Assembly (NCBI RefSeq): GCF_900101745.1
Contig: NZ_FNAD01000001.1
Location: 310,001-374,000, forward strand
Source of the DNA: Glycomyces harbinensis
GTDB taxonomy: Bacteria; Actinomycetota; Actinomycetes; Mycobacteriales; Micromonosporaceae
DNA: 64,000 nucleotides
Direction: 5' to 3'
Shown: positions 62,768-64,000 of the stretch, piece by piece
Layout: every line of letters begins with the position of its first letter
Numbering within the stretch: the first letter of the stretch is position 1
The notes under the pieces: model-generated
The model's input: only the letters and a program-made list of their open reading frames with translations
The model's database searches: none
Told to the model about the DNA's origin: nothing
Made by a program: the position numbers and the translations under genes

Positions 62768-63957
62768 CCTCCGAATACACCGTGGCCGGCATCCGCACTG
62801 CGATCGCCCCGGTCCTGGAGCGCCTGCGCGAGGGCGCGGCCCAGCGCGAACGCGAACGCGAGTACGCCTTCGAGGAGGTCAAGGCCCTTGCGGCCGAGCG
62901 CATCACGCTCACCGGGATCGCCGAGGCCGACGGCGGCGCGGGCGGCGCCGTGCGCGACGTCGCCGACCTCGTCATCGCCATCGCCCGCGCCGACTCCAAC
63001 GTGGCCCAGGCGCTGCGGTCGAGCTTCCTCACCGCCAACCAGGTCGCCTCCCGCCCCGACCTGCCCCACCGCGAGACCACGCTGCGCCGGCTGCGCGACG
63101 GCGACCTGTTCGCCGGGACCGCGAACGAGCGGACCGGCGGCGCGAGCGGCTCGGTCGGCACCGTGATCCGCCGCGGCAGTCCTTCCGACGACGGGTGGAC
63201 CGTCGACGGCGAGAAGTACTACTCGACCGGCGGTCTCTACGCCGACTGGTTCACCGGGTCCGCCAAGGGCGAAGATGGTGCCGTGTACGGATTCACCGTC
63301 CCGGTCGACCGCGAGGGCGTCGAGCGCCTCGACGACTTCGACGCGGTCGGGCAGCGCCTCACCGCCAGCGGCACCACCCGCCTGCACGGCGTGCGCGTGG
63401 GCGACGACGAGGTGGTCGTGCGCGACACCTCGCGGCTCGACAGCCCCTGGCTCGGGTCGTTCGCGCAGCTCTACCTCGCCGCGATCGAGGCCGGGATCGC
63501 CGCGGCCGCGCTCGACGACGCGGCCCGGTTCGCCCGCGAGCGGGCCCGGCCCATCAAGCACTCCAGCGCGACCCGCTCCAGCGACGACCCCTACGTGCGA
63601 GCCACCGTCGGCGAGATCGCCGCCCGCGCCCACGCGGCCCGCTCGGTGGTGCTCGTGGCCGCCGAAGCGCTCGAGGCGACCCGCGACCTCACCGGGGCCG
63701 AAGCGCGGTCGGCCGGCGCCGAAGCCTCGGTCGCCGTCGCCCAGACCGGCGTGATAGCGATCGAATCCGCTTTGCGCGCATCGGAACTGCTGTTCGACGT
63801 CGCGGGAGGGTCCATCACCGACCGCGCCCTCGGCTTCGACCGGCACTGGCGCAACGCCCGCACCGTCGCCAACCACAACCCGCGCCAGTGGAAGGCCGCC
63901 GTCGCCGGGGCCTACCGCATCACCGGCGAGGAACCGCCCACCACCGGGCTCTTCTGA
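62764..63957 (+). CDS. acyl-CoA dehydrogenase-like flavoprotein (DszC/SfnB type)
   Basis: A 397-residue protein with GAGAAGAAGG upstream. The fold shows a helical N-terminal domain, a central beta domain with GTANERTGGASG and VDGEKYYSTGGLYADWFTG, and a C-terminal helical domain ending NARTVANHNPRQWK. The last motif is typical of the DszC/SfnB group, which uses reduced flavin to oxygenate sulfur compounds instead of dehydrogenating acyl-CoA. The operon context supports a role in releasing sulfur from organic sulfones or sulfonates. Confidence 0.85.
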   Translation: MTSEYTVAGIRTAIAPVLERLREGAAQREREREYAFEEVKALAAERITLTGIAEADGGAGGAVRDVADLVIAIARADSNVAQALRSSFLTANQVASRPDLPHRETTLRRLRDGDLFAGTANERTGGASGSVGTVIRRGSPSDDGWTVDGEKYYSTGGLYADWFTGSAKGEDGAVYGFTVPVDREGVERLDDFDAVGQRLTASGTTRLHGVRVGDDEVVVRDTSRLDSPWLGSFAQLYLAAIEAGIAAAALDDAARFARERARPIKHSSATRSSDDPYVRATVGEIAARAHAARSVVLVAAEALEATRDLTGAEARSAGAEASVAVAQTGVIAIESALRASELLFDVAGGSITDRALGFDRHWRNARTVANHNPRQWKAAVAGAYRITGEEPPTTGLF

Positions 63958-63993
63958 ACCAGCACCGCCGCAGCACCGACGAAAGGCCAGGAC

Positions 63994-64000
63994 ATGACCC
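63994..64000 (+). CDS. start of a further gene in the same operon (3' truncated)
   Basis: ATG 63994 follows GAAAGG with good spacing, 36 bases after the preceding stop. Only two codons (Met-Thr) are within the window, so no product can be named. Confidence 0.5.

Overview
The window comes from a very GC-rich actinomycete. The signs are G/C in almost every third codon position, GTG starts, many ATGA/GTGA gene overlaps, long GC-only hairpins instead of U-tailed terminators, and actinobacterial families such as PknG/GlnX/GlnH, AfsR-type SARP-NB-ARC regulators and Cys-ended leader peptides. The genus cannot be fixed from sequence alone; a soil filamentous actinomycete is a reasonable inference. 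I see no tRNA, rRNA, CRISPR array, transposase or phage gene.

Layout. 1-3924: end of a sugar ABC import operon (binding protein, two permeases, LacI regulator). 4791-10293 (minus): a two-gene operon of dynamin-like GTPases with three GTPase domains in total. 10436-10800: a degenerate tandem repeat of about 166 bp. 11063-15021: a glycosyltransferase (minus), then a lipoprotein and a beta-propeller protein, each with a terminator-like hairpin in its leader; the propeller gene appears frameshifted in its membrane anchor. 15188-17213: a membrane trypsin-like protease and a four-helix membrane protein. 17351-22973 (minus): a conflict-type operon reading Trypco1-like small protein, then trypsin/STAND NTPase/WD40 protein, then CdiA-type nuclease toxin, then SitI3-type immunity protein. 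23114-33050: an overlapping operon of AfsR/SARP-NB-ARC regulator, PknG kinase, vWA protein, zinc-ribbon/FHA protein, GlnX-like membrane sensor, GlnH-like lipoprotein and an MHS-family transporter, followed by a second Ser/Thr kinase and an HD hydrolase.

35540-49167: a LacI-controlled catabolic locus with an ABC importer, two ADP-ribosylglycohydrolase-family proteins, a PfkB sugar kinase, a glycosidase-like/FGE fusion, a CoA transferase, a CitE-like lyase and an S15/CocE-like hydrolase that lacks its nucleophilic serine. Two small repeat-built ORFs are spliced between the second glycohydrolase and the kinase, each linked to its neighbours by a copied Shine-Dalgarno/start-stop cassette. 49225-54626: a secreted protein of unknown function, an ECF sigma factor with a membrane partner, and a zinc alcohol dehydrogenase.

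54695-64000: a sulfur-scavenging type operon. It opens with a promoter and a nearly leaderless 24-residue leader peptide ending Cys-Arg-Ala. Then come a peptide/nickel-type ABC transporter (binding protein, two permeases, double ATPase), two luciferase-like flavin monooxygenases, a small filler ORF and a DszC/SfnB-like acyl-CoA dehydrogenase homologue. The operon shows several signs of rearrangement: an 18-bp minisatellite inside the first ATPase domain, loss of the ATPase stop codon, a low-complexity tail and an internal deletion in the first monooxygenase, and the filler ORF.

The best candidates for an undescribed system are the Trypco1/protease-STAND/toxin/immunity operon, the AfsR-PknG-GlnX-GlnH sensory operon, and the coupled filler ORFs. 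All functions are inferred from reading motifs and gene order; no searches were run.
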